NCBI GenBank assembly: GCA_964588495.1
Contig: CAZPPS010000006.1
Span: 1 to 64,000, forward strand
Length of the DNA: 64,000 nucleotides
Source of the DNA: CAVPKN01 sp964588495
Lineage (GTDB): Bacteria > Chlamydiota > Chlamydiia > Chlamydiales > JAAKFR01
Reading direction: 5' to 3'
In this document: one piece after another, positions 40,649-48,320 of the stretch
Position numbering within the stretch: position 1 is the first letter of the stretch
Layout of the letters: each line of letters starts with the position of its first letter
Notes under the pieces: generated by a model
What the model was told of the DNA's origin: nothing
Database searches by the model: none
The model's input: only the letters and a program-made list of their open reading frames with translations
Translations under genes and position numbers: made by a program

Positions 40649-40743
40649 CGTGCGTGACCGTGACCGACCCGTGGTGCCGTGTTTCCGAAAAGAAACGGAA
40701 GTTCGGTTCGGTCACGGTCTCGGAACGGTCACGGTCACGCACG
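40649..40743. repeat. Hexamer-repeat palindrome upstream of glgP
   Basis: Perfect 18-bp arms CGTGCGTGACCGTGACCG (40649-40666) and its complement (40726-40743), built of three 6-bp units. The middle contains a small hairpin (GTTTC...GAAAC). It lies between two divergent starts and ends 12 bases before the glgP ribosome-binding site. Confidence 0.85.
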
Positions 40744-40767
40744 GGATAATTTTTGAGGGAGAGGTTA

Positions 40768-43311
40768 GTGGATTCAAATCTGGAAGAGCAAGCAGAAAAA
40801 TTGACCAAAAGAGTGAGGCACTACTTGCTCACCTCTTTGGGAAGAGATCCCAAAAAGGCCTACCCTTGGGAAATTTTTCAAGCTATCTCGTTTGCTCTCA
40901 GAGAATTGATTATCGTTAATTGGACAGCCACTCTTAGGACAGTCAACCAGCATCGCAAGCGCCGTCTTTACTACCTTTCCATGGAATATTTGCCTGGAAG
41001 GATGCTGGTCAACAACATCTCTAATCTCAATCTCCACCCTTTGATGAAAAAAGTGATGGCAAAGCTGGGGTACAATTATAATGAAGCTCTGCTTTTGGAA
41101 CCCGATCCTGGACTTGGGAATGGGGGACTTGGACGGCTAGCTTCCTGTTTTTTAGACTCTCTTGCCACGCAAAAATACCCCGGTTTTGCTTATGGTCTTC
41201 GCTATCAATATGGAATATTTGAGCAGCAGATTTGTGATGGCATTCAGCAAGAAAAGCCCGATTGCTGGCTTTTGAATGAAAATCCGTGGCAGCTTCGAAG
41301 AGATAGCGTATCAAAGATTGTCAAATTTGCAGGTCTCACAAAAAAACGGTTCAATAGCTATCAGGAGCCCGTTTTTGATTTGTACGATTATGAAGAGGTT
41401 CGGGCGCTTCCTTTCGACTTTCCAGTCATCGGCTATTCTCCTCGTCCCGATTTTAATGTGATCACCCTCCGTCTTTGGTCAACCAAAGAATCGCCCGGCA
41501 ATTTTCAGCTGCAACGGTATAACGCAGGTCAAATTGGGCAAGCCGCTGAAAACACAGGCGTCACAGATGTCCTTTATCCGAGCGATAATCATGACACCGG
41601 GAAAAGAATCCGGCTTAAACAGGAATTTTTGCTCGTTTCGGCTTCGATTCAGGATATTATCTACCGTCATCTCTTGAATTTTCCCGATCTTTCTAATTTT
41701 AAAGATGTTGTCCGAATTCAAATCAATGATACCCATGCCGCCCTTGTGATCGCGGAGTTAATGCGTCTTTTAACCAAATGGCACCTTTTTAGCTGGGAGA
41801 AGGCTTTTGAGGTGACTCAAGAAGTTGTCGGTTTTACGAACCACACGGTTATGAAAGAAGCTCTTGAAGAATGGAACCAGGAAAGATTTAGTCAGCTTCT
41901 TCCAAGACAGTATGCGATGATCGAAGAGATCAATCGACAGCTTTGTGATCTTGTGCGTAAAAAATATCCGGGGGATGAAGAAAAAGTTAGAAGCCTCTCC
42001 ATTGTGGAAGGGGGGCAAATCCGGATGGCCCATCTAGCTATTTACGGCTCTCATTGCGTCAATGGGGTGGCGAGATTGCATGGAGACATTCTTAAAAAGG
42101 AAGTCTTTAAGGATTTTTACACCTTATTTCCCAAAAAATTTACCTACATCACAAATGGGGTGACACAAAGGCATTGGCTTTTACATTGCAACCCCCAACT
42201 TGCAGAATTTATCAATGAACGCATCGGCGATAAATGGATCACAGATTTTTCTCAAATTGAAAATCTCAAAGAATATGCCAGCGATCCCACTTCGCAAAAA
42301 CGGTTTTTAGAGATCAAGCAAGAGAATAAAAAAAGACTCCAACGCTATCTTTATGAAAAAAATCCGCAGCGGGACTTTTCAGGGAAAATCATTAACCCTC
42401 ATCCCGATTTAATAGACACTCACTCTTTGTTTGCGATGCACATCAAGCGCTTTCACGAATACAAAAGACAGTTGATGAATGCCCTTCACTTGATCATGGT
42501 CTATTTCGATCTCCTTAAAGATCCGCATGGGCGGAAGGTAAAGCGGACGGTATTTTTTGCAGGAAAAGCAGCCGCAGGTTATGCGATTGCTAAAACGGTC
42601 ATTCAACTCATCCATTGCATCGCACGGAAGATCAATCACGATCCTGCAATTGAGCATAAGCTCAAAGTGATCTTTGTGGAAAATTACAGCGTGACACGGG
42701 CAGAAAAGCTCATTCCTGCTGCCGATCTCTCTGAGCAGATTTCCACTGCCGGCATGGAGGCATCAGGGACTGGGAATATGAAGCTTGCCATCAACGGCGC
42801 CCTGACAATCGGAACGCAAGACGGGGCGAATATTGAAATGCAGGAAGCGATTCAAGAGCCCTGGTGGCCTTTTGCTTTTGGAGCCACATCTGAGGAGCTG
42901 AATGTGGCACGCAAGAGGGGATCTTACAACCCATTAGATATTTATGCGCGCAATCCCAAGATTGGTCAGGCTCTTGATTCTCTAAAAGATGGAACATTTT
43001 CCCAGAATGCGCAGGAAGAAGAGGCGTTGGCCACACTTTTTGACTCCCTTTTGCGCCCATCTGGGGCAGAGAGGGCAGACCGCTACTTTGTTCTGCAGGA
43101 TCTAGAAAATTACTATGACACACAGCTTAAAGTGGAAACGCTTTATCAAAACCCTGCCGCATGGGCAGAAACTGCCATTCACAATATTGCCGGCATGGGA
43201 GAGTTTTCCTCAGACCGTGCCATCGTCAAATATGCGAATCGCATTTGGGGCATCCATCCTGAACCTCTGGATCCCCAAATTTTCCGGGAAATCCGGGAGA
43301 TCTTTCAATAG
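40768..43311 (+). CDS. glgP: Glycogen/starch phosphorylase
   Basis: Cytoplasmic PLP enzyme of about 847 residues that releases glucose-1-phosphate from glycogen. The N-terminal region has Y-Y-L-S-M-E-Y-L-P-G-R, then E-P-D-P-G-L-G-N-G-G-L-G-R-L-A-S-C-F-L-D-S. The PLP lysine is in E-A-S-G-T-G-N-M-K-L-A-I-N-G-A-L-T-I-G-T, followed by D-G-A-N-I-E. I favour the GTG at 40768 because GAGGGAG lies 6 bases upstream; a TTG at 40753 is in frame. Glycogen metabolism is conserved in chlamydiae. A solo 17-bp repeat follows at 43322. Confidence 0.96.
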   Translation: MDSNLEEQAEKLTKRVRHYLLTSLGRDPKKAYPWEIFQAISFALRELIIVNWTATLRTVNQHRKRRLYYLSMEYLPGRMLVNNISNLNLHPLMKKVMAKLGYNYNEALLLEPDPGLGNGGLGRLASCFLDSLATQKYPGFAYGLRYQYGIFEQQICDGIQQEKPDCWLLNENPWQLRRDSVSKIVKFAGLTKKRFNSYQEPVFDLYDYEEVRALPFDFPVIGYSPRPDFNVITLRLWSTKESPGNFQLQRYNAGQIGQAAENTGVTDVLYPSDNHDTGKRIRLKQEFLLVSASIQDIIYRHLLNFPDLSNFKDVVRIQINDTHAALVIAELMRLLTKWHLFSWEKAFEVTQEVVGFTNHTVMKEALEEWNQERFSQLLPRQYAMIEEINRQLCDLVRKKYPGDEEKVRSLSIVEGGQIRMAHLAIYGSHCVNGVARLHGDILKKEVFKDFYTLFPKKFTYITNGVTQRHWLLHCNPQLAEFINERIGDKWITDFSQIENLKEYASDPTSQKRFLEIKQENKKRLQRYLYEKNPQRDFSGKIINPHPDLIDTHSLFAMHIKRFHEYKRQLMNALHLIMVYFDLLKDPHGRKVKRTVFFAGKAAAGYAIAKTVIQLIHCIARKINHDPAIEHKLKVIFVENYSVTRAEKLIPAADLSEQISTAGMEASGTGNMKLAINGALTIGTQDGANIEMQEAIQEPWWPFAFGATSEELNVARKRGSYNPLDIYARNPKIGQALDSLKDGTFSQNAQEEEALATLFDSLLRPSGAERADRYFVLQDLENYYDTQLKVETLYQNPAAWAETAIHNIAGMGEFSSDRAIVKYANRIWGIHPEPLDPQIFREIREIFQ

Positions 43312-43321
43312 GGTTGATAGG

Positions 43322-43338
43322 AACCCAAAACTCAGGTT
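43322..43338. repeat. Solo copy of the 17-bp repeat
   Basis: AACCCAAAACTCAGGTT, an exact match to the arm at 1407-1423. It sits between the convergent glgP and exostosin-like genes, the same type of place as the full element at 1258-1424. Confidence 0.7.
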
Positions 43339-43345
43339 AGGATTC

Positions 43346-44203
43346 TTATTTGAAGCTAAAGATTCTTTTGAGCCAGTAATCTGCGTACATGCGCTCCCTT
43401 TGGAAGTGTGACTGCTGGATCTCTTCCCATTTTTTATTCAAAAATTCTTCGGTAATCTCGTTCCAGTCTTGGACAATCACAACAGGAAGTCCTTCATATA
43501 GAGGATCTAATGTAGAGCTCTTCACAATAGGCACAGCTCCCATTAATAGGGCTTCCCATGTGCGGTGACAATCAATACCATACCCTCGGGGGCTCAATAC
43601 AAATTTGGTATGCATTAGATCGATAAGATAATCTTTAAAAGGTCGATGTCCAGGAGCCGTACAAAAGGGTTTATTGTGAAAGAGTTCAAATACATGCGTT
43701 CTCTCCGAAAGACAGGTTTCAGGAGAGAAATTCATATAAAGAAGAATTGTCCGATCTTGTGCGGGCAATGATTGAACTTCAGCAACGATCTCTATTGAGC
43801 CATGTGGCCAAAAACGATTCGCAAGGCCTATGGGTATAGGATGTAATTTGGGATGAGCTGCGTCGACATTTTGGGCAAACCACGCTAAAAGCTTTGTATC
43901 TTCAAGCATATGGGCAAAATTGCGTGGCGCAGAAGCATCGCTATTATGGCTGACGAGGATATAAGGATTCGCAATTTTTGGATGAATATTGGAAAAAAAG
44001 TGCTCCAGATCATCCGTTCTTAAGAAAATAGTCGCACCATATTTGACCTTTGCCGGAACAATTGTGTTTTTGTATTCATCACAAATGAAATCGCAAGATG
44101 CCCGGAACGTATCACCTGCAATGTAGGGATAGCTCGATTGCCTCTCCCTAGGCATCATTGGGCAAAAAACAAAGGCAAGAAGAAGAGCTGTTTTAAATAT
44201 CAT
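43346..44203 (-). CDS. Exostosin-like (GT47-type) glycosyltransferase with N-terminal signal
   Basis: A 285-residue protein. The C-terminal half carries the exostosin-family pattern F-V-L-S-P-R-G-Y-G-I-D-C-H-R-T-W-E-A-L-L-M-G-A-V-P-I-V, in which the Arg and Glu contact the nucleotide sugar. The N-terminus is hydrophobic (F-K-T-A-L-L-L-A-F-V-F-C-P-M-M), signal-peptide or anchor-like, though the cleavage site is unclear. Eukaryotic GT47 enzymes build heparan sulfate and plant wall glycans in the Golgi lumen. It is the third gene of an operon with 4-bp overlaps (ATGA at 44200-44203). Donor and acceptor are unknown. Confidence 0.8.
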   Translation of the reverse strand: MIFKTALLLAFVFCPMMPRERQSSYPYIAGDTFRASCDFICDEYKNTIVPAKVKYGATIFLRTDDLEHFFSNIHPKIANPYILVSHNSDASAPRNFAHMLEDTKLLAWFAQNVDAAHPKLHPIPIGLANRFWPHGSIEIVAEVQSLPAQDRTILLYMNFSPETCLSERTHVFELFHNKPFCTAPGHRPFKDYLIDLMHTKFVLSPRGYGIDCHRTWEALLMGAVPIVKSSTLDPLYEGLPVVIVQDWNEITEEFLNKKWEEIQQSHFQRERMYADYWLKRIFSFK

Positions 44204-45660
44204 TTTAAAATCTTGGCTTTTTGGGTGAAATGATGCGTGCCATTAAAAGTGATGTCGACACGGTCTACGTAATTGCCGCCCTGTTTTTGGATGCTGTGTG
44301 TTGGTTCAAAGAGGAACCAATAGTTTCCCAGTTTGGTTCCCATAATTGAAAAATTAGAAGCCGAACCGATAAAACAATCAAATTTTCCAAAGGAAAAGAA
44401 ATCATTCAAAACATTGGCATCGTGGTTATTGTAGGAAGTTCTATAGCTAAATTCCACATGAGGACAGTTGCCTATCCCTGTTTTTAGCTGATCCACAAGG
44501 TGGCCTGGGTTGAGGTCATCTGTGAAAACATGAACATAGACAGATTGATCTTTAAAAAGTTCAGCGACTGTTTTCAATTGTTCTATAAAATATGAAAGGG
44601 GAGGAAATTTTAGAGGAAATCCGTGACTGCAACTTTCAAAGGATTCGAAGCTTCCTCCCCGTCTAATATGCATACCGACATTGATTTTATCTTCCGAGAG
44701 TTCAAGGGTTGCAATCGCTTTTTTGGGTTTCAGAGCCATTTTTAACTCTTTTTGAAAAGAGGGATCGTTCCAATCGACTTCAAAGTATTCAGTACCTGAA
44801 TGAAATCCTTTTTCAAATTCTTCTAAGACCTCAGGAAAATAGGCGACGCTCAAAAGTGTAGAACGGGGCTCCTTGCAAAATGGCAAGCAGAGATCTTCAC
44901 GTGCAAGCGTTTGCGCAAATCGAAACGCATAAAAAACGCTTTTCGGTGGATCTAGATAATCCATATCAAGTTCGTTCGAAAATGGAAATGGATGGTAAAT
45001 AAAAGGCAGCCCATATTTCAAAGCAATCCATTTGGCATGGAAATAGGCGACTAAATTGTCCCCAAATCTCCCTCCGCTAAAAGAATAGGTGATCGCATTT
45101 CCCTTTTGTGGATGATGTGAGGGAGTTAAAACAACTTTTTCTTTGGTTAGGATCTTTACATGAGGCGACTCTTGTTCTCTCCAATAAAGGGCGTAATTTT
45201 TTTGGTTTGTAACAGGGCGAAGGGTTTCCAACTTTCCGATTTTGTTGTGTTGCACCAAAGCTTCTACTAGATCGATGGCGCTCAGAGCTGCCGACGGAGG
45301 CTGATCAAAATTACAAAATAAAAGACCGTTGGGAATATGAACGAGGAGGTTTTGTAAAATTTGGAGCTGCTCTTCTTTAGTATGATTGGAGAAGCCCATG
45401 TTGCTTACAACCAAATCACATCCAGGTGCAACCTGATCAGCATTTATTAAGCTGTAAGCAGCACATCCCATTTCTTTTGAAATCAACTGGCATAGCGCAG
45501 TCTCATGGCCATCCCCAATTTCGGCAATATGCCACTGACTCGTATCGCCAAAACGTCTTTTAAGATTTTCTACAAAAGTTTGGGGATCCGCTTGAGAGTT
45601 GGCCGCTGCCAGCGAAAAAGTCCAAAAAAGGGCGACGAAAAGAAGGCTGACCCGTTTCAT
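44200..45660 (-). CDS. Exported two-domain protein: methyltransferase-like region plus fucosyltransferase-like domain
   Basis: A 486-residue protein with a clear signal peptide (K-R-V-S-L-L-F-V-A-L-F-W-T-F-S-L-A-A-A). Residues about 25-160 look like a Rossmann fold (I-A-E-I-G-D-G-H-E-T-A, C-D-L-V-V-S-N-M-G-F), perhaps a degenerate methyltransferase. From about 190, G-G-R-F-G-D-N-L-V-A-Y-F-H-A-K-W-I-A matches the start of GT11/O-fucosyltransferase-type domains, and G-M-H-I-R-R-G-G matches their H-x-R-R-G-D donor motif; D-C-F-I-G-S-A-S-N-F-S fits the C-terminal motif. It overlaps both operon neighbours by 4 bp. Exact sugar unknown. Confidence 0.75.
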   Translation of the reverse strand: MKRVSLLFVALFWTFSLAAANSQADPQTFVENLKRRFGDTSQWHIAEIGDGHETALCQLISKEMGCAAYSLINADQVAPGCDLVVSNMGFSNHTKEEQLQILQNLLVHIPNGLLFCNFDQPPSAALSAIDLVEALVQHNKIGKLETLRPVTNQKNYALYWREQESPHVKILTKEKVVLTPSHHPQKGNAITYSFSGGRFGDNLVAYFHAKWIALKYGLPFIYHPFPFSNELDMDYLDPPKSVFYAFRFAQTLAREDLCLPFCKEPRSTLLSVAYFPEVLEEFEKGFHSGTEYFEVDWNDPSFQKELKMALKPKKAIATLELSEDKINVGMHIRRGGSFESFESCSHGFPLKFPPLSYFIEQLKTVAELFKDQSVYVHVFTDDLNPGHLVDQLKTGIGNCPHVEFSYRTSYNNHDANVLNDFFSFGKFDCFIGSASNFSIMGTKLGNYWFLFEPTHSIQKQGGNYVDRVDITFNGTHHFTQKAKILK

Positions 45661-46403
45661 GAGTCATCCGATTCTTTCAACGCTCGTTGCAGAATTTGAA
45701 TGATCTCTGTGTGCTCTTTATCATTCAAATCAAGAGATGCGATTAAAGAAAGCTGCTCAGTTGTAAAAAATGAAGGGTGTACCCACCAGTCCTCATATGG
45801 GTTGCCAAGGTTGCTGACATCTGCACAAACCATACGATAGCCAAGCGCGCTCAAGATTTGACGCTCTTCTTCTCGATACTGATTCCCATACACATAGGAG
45901 TCATGTTCCATTGTGATGATTTTAAAAGTATATTCATCAAAGGGGACAAGTCTTAAAACATCTGTGTAGTGTCTATCAATGTCAAGAGAGAGATAATCAA
46001 TAACCTTTGGGAAAGACTGCAAAAGTTCACGATAATCCGTTTGTGTAGCATCTGAGAGAATCAAAGGATTTTGCCGAATCTCTTTCCATTGTTCCACAAA
46101 CTGTGTCGAAATATCGATGCTTACCCCGCCCCAGTTCAGGTTTTTTTCGAAAAAGTAAGAATTGTTGATCTCGGTAGGATGCCAGGCTCCGATCTCAAGA
46201 TAGTGACCTTTGTCCTGCTTCCCTAGCAAGCCATACAAAAGCATGTAAACGAATTTATCTTGCTCGGCTTGTGCGTAAAACTCTAAATTTGCCATCTCCT
46301 GAATAGGTTTTTTTTCAGAGGTTGGAATTGAGATATCGCTGGCTCCAAGCAGGTTTGTCAGAGCAATTACCCCCGCTGTTAGGCATATCAAAATCTGTTT
46401 CAT
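45657..46403 (-). CDS. Exported FkbM-like methyltransferase
   Basis: A 248-residue protein starting with a signal peptide (K-Q-I-L-I-C-L-T-A-G-V-I-A-L-T-N-L-L-G-A). The body is FkbM-like: Q-A-E-Q-D-K-F-V, the SAM motif Y-L-E-I-G-A-W-H-P-T, W-G-G-V-S-I-D-I-S, D-Y-L-S-L-D-I-D and an E-H-D-S-Y-V-Y region. FkbM enzymes methylate sugar hydroxyls. SAM is not known to be present in the bacterial periplasm, so an exported methyltransferase suggests action in the host or a misread anchor. It is the first gene of a three-gene operon (46403 to 43346). Confidence 0.8.
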   Translation of the reverse strand: MKQILICLTAGVIALTNLLGASDISIPTSEKKPIQEMANLEFYAQAEQDKFVYMLLYGLLGKQDKGHYLEIGAWHPTEINNSYFFEKNLNWGGVSIDISTQFVEQWKEIRQNPLILSDATQTDYRELLQSFPKVIDYLSLDIDRHYTDVLRLVPFDEYTFKIITMEHDSYVYGNQYREEERQILSALGYRMVCADVSNLGNPYEDWWVHPSFFTTEQLSLIASLDLNDKEHTEIIQILQRALKESDDS

Positions 46404-46549
46404 GCGGACCTTCTATTTTTTTGAAGTGAAAGTGTAATTACATTTTTAACTGAACGCAATTGAAAAAAGGGAGCCGATCGAAAATAGTCCCTTTAAAACA
46501 TGCCGGAGGTGCATACTGTGCTCAGAATTTTTTGTTATAAGGAAAAAAA

Positions 46550-47176
46550 ATGAACTTTTTAAAAGGTTTTGTCACGCTGTTTTTTGCTTTTAGCCACCTC
46601 AGTTTGTTTGGAATGCCAGAACCCTACTGCTCCATTCAGGATTTACCGTTTGACAATCAGGGATGGTTTTGGAATGGAAAGCAGTTAGAGTCGTGCATTT
46701 TGGAAATGAAGCCTAAGGTTGTCATTGAAGTGGGCTCCTGGCTTGGCTCTTCGACACGGTTTATTGCGCAACGTTTGCCTAAAGAGGGTAAGCTTTATGC
46801 TGTTGATACCTGGCAGGGTTCGGGAGATGAGGAGTTGCATCAAAAAGATCCACGCCTGCCCTATTTGTACCAACTCTTTCTCTCAAATGTTAAACATGCA
46901 GGACTGACAAATATCATTGTTCCGATACGGATGGACTCCATTGAAGCCTCTAAAGCTTTAAATGTGAAAGCTGATTTGATTTATATCGATGCCGGTCACG
47001 ACACAGAAAGTGTTTACAATGACATTATGGCGTGGCTCCCACACTTGAAGAAAGGGGGCATTTTTTGCGGCGATGATTGGATGTGGTATTCTGTACGTTT
47101 GGCAGTTGAACGGGCCGCCAAAGAACTGAATTGCAAGATATATGTGGAAGAAGCTTTTTGGCGTTTACTTTTGTAA
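46550..47176 (+). CDS. Exported class I SAM-dependent methyltransferase
   Basis: A 208-residue protein with an N-terminal signal (N-F-L-K-G-F-V-T-L-F-F-A-F-S-H-L-S-L-F-G). The SAM-binding motif is V-V-I-E-V-G-S-W-L-G-S-S-T, followed by L-Y-A-V-D-T-W-Q-G, L-I-Y-I-D-A-G-H-D and G-G-I-F-C-G-D-D-W, as in the cephalosporin hydroxylase/methyltransferase_24 group. An AAGGA ribosome-binding site precedes the ATG. It is divergent from the FkbM gene (146 bp apart) and 55 bp ahead of the second GT90 gene. The acceptor is unknown. Confidence 0.82.
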   Translation: MNFLKGFVTLFFAFSHLSLFGMPEPYCSIQDLPFDNQGWFWNGKQLESCILEMKPKVVIEVGSWLGSSTRFIAQRLPKEGKLYAVDTWQGSGDEELHQKDPRLPYLYQLFLSNVKHAGLTNIIVPIRMDSIEASKALNVKADLIYIDAGHDTESVYNDIMAWLPHLKKGGIFCGDDWMWYSVRLAVERAAKELNCKIYVEEAFWRLLL

Positions 47177-47231
47177 TTAATGCGAACGCGTCCTAATCTC
47201 GATACCAAAATTTTGTAGCGAGTCAAAAATT

Positions 47232-48320
47232 ATGAAAGCTTTGATTTTCTCCTGTTTGTGTTTTTTCTTTCCTTTCGTTGCCATCTCTCTTGAATTTCCT
47301 ATTTTAGACCCTCAAGATCCCGAGTATTTTTGGATGGATGAGGTGATTGAGCGGGATTTTGCGGAGCTTGAAGGAATTGATGCACCTCAATATCTCAGCG
47401 ATGTTCAACATCACAAAAACAACGACTGGATTTGTCGTTTTCGAATCAAAGATAACCGGGTCGTTGAAGGACCCCATTCTGCATGTCGTGGAATGCTTGA
47501 ATATCTTTGTGAGATCTATGGCTTGCCCGATCTTGATTTTTTGAACTGGAACCAGGATGGGATGTGGGATGGGCCAAGTGGAAAAACTCCCATTCTAGTG
47601 GGTTGTAGGCAAGCAGGGGCCAAAAAAACCATTCTATTTGTCGACTGGTATTTTAACATTAAAGACCCTGAAACGGGATGGCATCGGGAACGCGCTATCA
47701 TCGACGGATGTTACCCTCTGGATTGGTCTGAAAGAGAAAACAAAGTTTTTTGGAGGGGAGCTGCGACGGACGTTTGGAGCTACGGTAACTATTCTGTTAC
47801 CAATTGGCACTTACACGCTCGCGGCAGGGCAGTTTATTTATCGACGCTCTATCCTGAGCATGTTGATGCTGCGTTCACACATTTCCCCCATTTTTTGTGT
47901 GAAGGAGGGGAGTCAGAAGTTGAAAAGTTGAAACAGGTGGCCCCTTTTAGTTCACATGTCAAACTTGACGATCATCTGAAATATAAGTATCAACTCGATA
48001 TTTCAGGCCTGATAGGCAATTTTGCGCGCGACCGCTGGGAATTTTATTCTGAAAGCGTCATTTTTAGGTACTGTGCGGGTCACGAACTTTTTTGGAACAG
48101 TTTAGCCCAACCGTGGGTCCATTTTATTCCTCTCGATTCCCATGCGAAAGATCTCATCGAAAAAATAGAATGGGCAAGACAGCACGATCAAGAGTGCAAA
48201 GCCATGGCAATCGCTTCCAGACAGTTTGCTCAAACACATTTTATGCCCGAACATGTGGCGCTTTATTGTTATAAAGTCCTTACAAGATACGCCAAGCAGG
48301 TTCAGAAATTTGATCCCTAA
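47232..48320 (+). CDS. Exported GT90 (CAP10-like) glycosyltransferase, paralogue
   Basis: A 362-residue protein with a signal peptide (K-A-L-I-F-S-C-L-C-F-F-F-P-F-V-A-I-S). It matches the GT90 pattern well: V-F-W-R-G-A-A-T-D, R-G-R-A-V-Y-L-S, L-K-Y-K-Y-Q-L-D-I-S-G, F-A-R-D-R-W-E-F-Y-S-E-S-V-I-F and P-W-V-H-F-I-P-L. The D-R-W/S-x-R region is better kept than in the paralogue at 30640-31716. The last codons overlap the convergent gdh gene by 4 bp. By family it should transfer glucose or xylose; the acceptor may be protein or glycan. Confidence 0.85.
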   Translation: MKALIFSCLCFFFPFVAISLEFPILDPQDPEYFWMDEVIERDFAELEGIDAPQYLSDVQHHKNNDWICRFRIKDNRVVEGPHSACRGMLEYLCEIYGLPDLDFLNWNQDGMWDGPSGKTPILVGCRQAGAKKTILFVDWYFNIKDPETGWHRERAIIDGCYPLDWSERENKVFWRGAATDVWSYGNYSVTNWHLHARGRAVYLSTLYPEHVDAAFTHFPHFLCEGGESEVEKLKQVAPFSSHVKLDDHLKYKYQLDISGLIGNFARDRWEFYSESVIFRYCAGHELFWNSLAQPWVHFIPLDSHAKDLIEKIEWARQHDQECKAMAIASRQFAQTHFMPEHVALYCYKVLTRYAKQVQKFDP

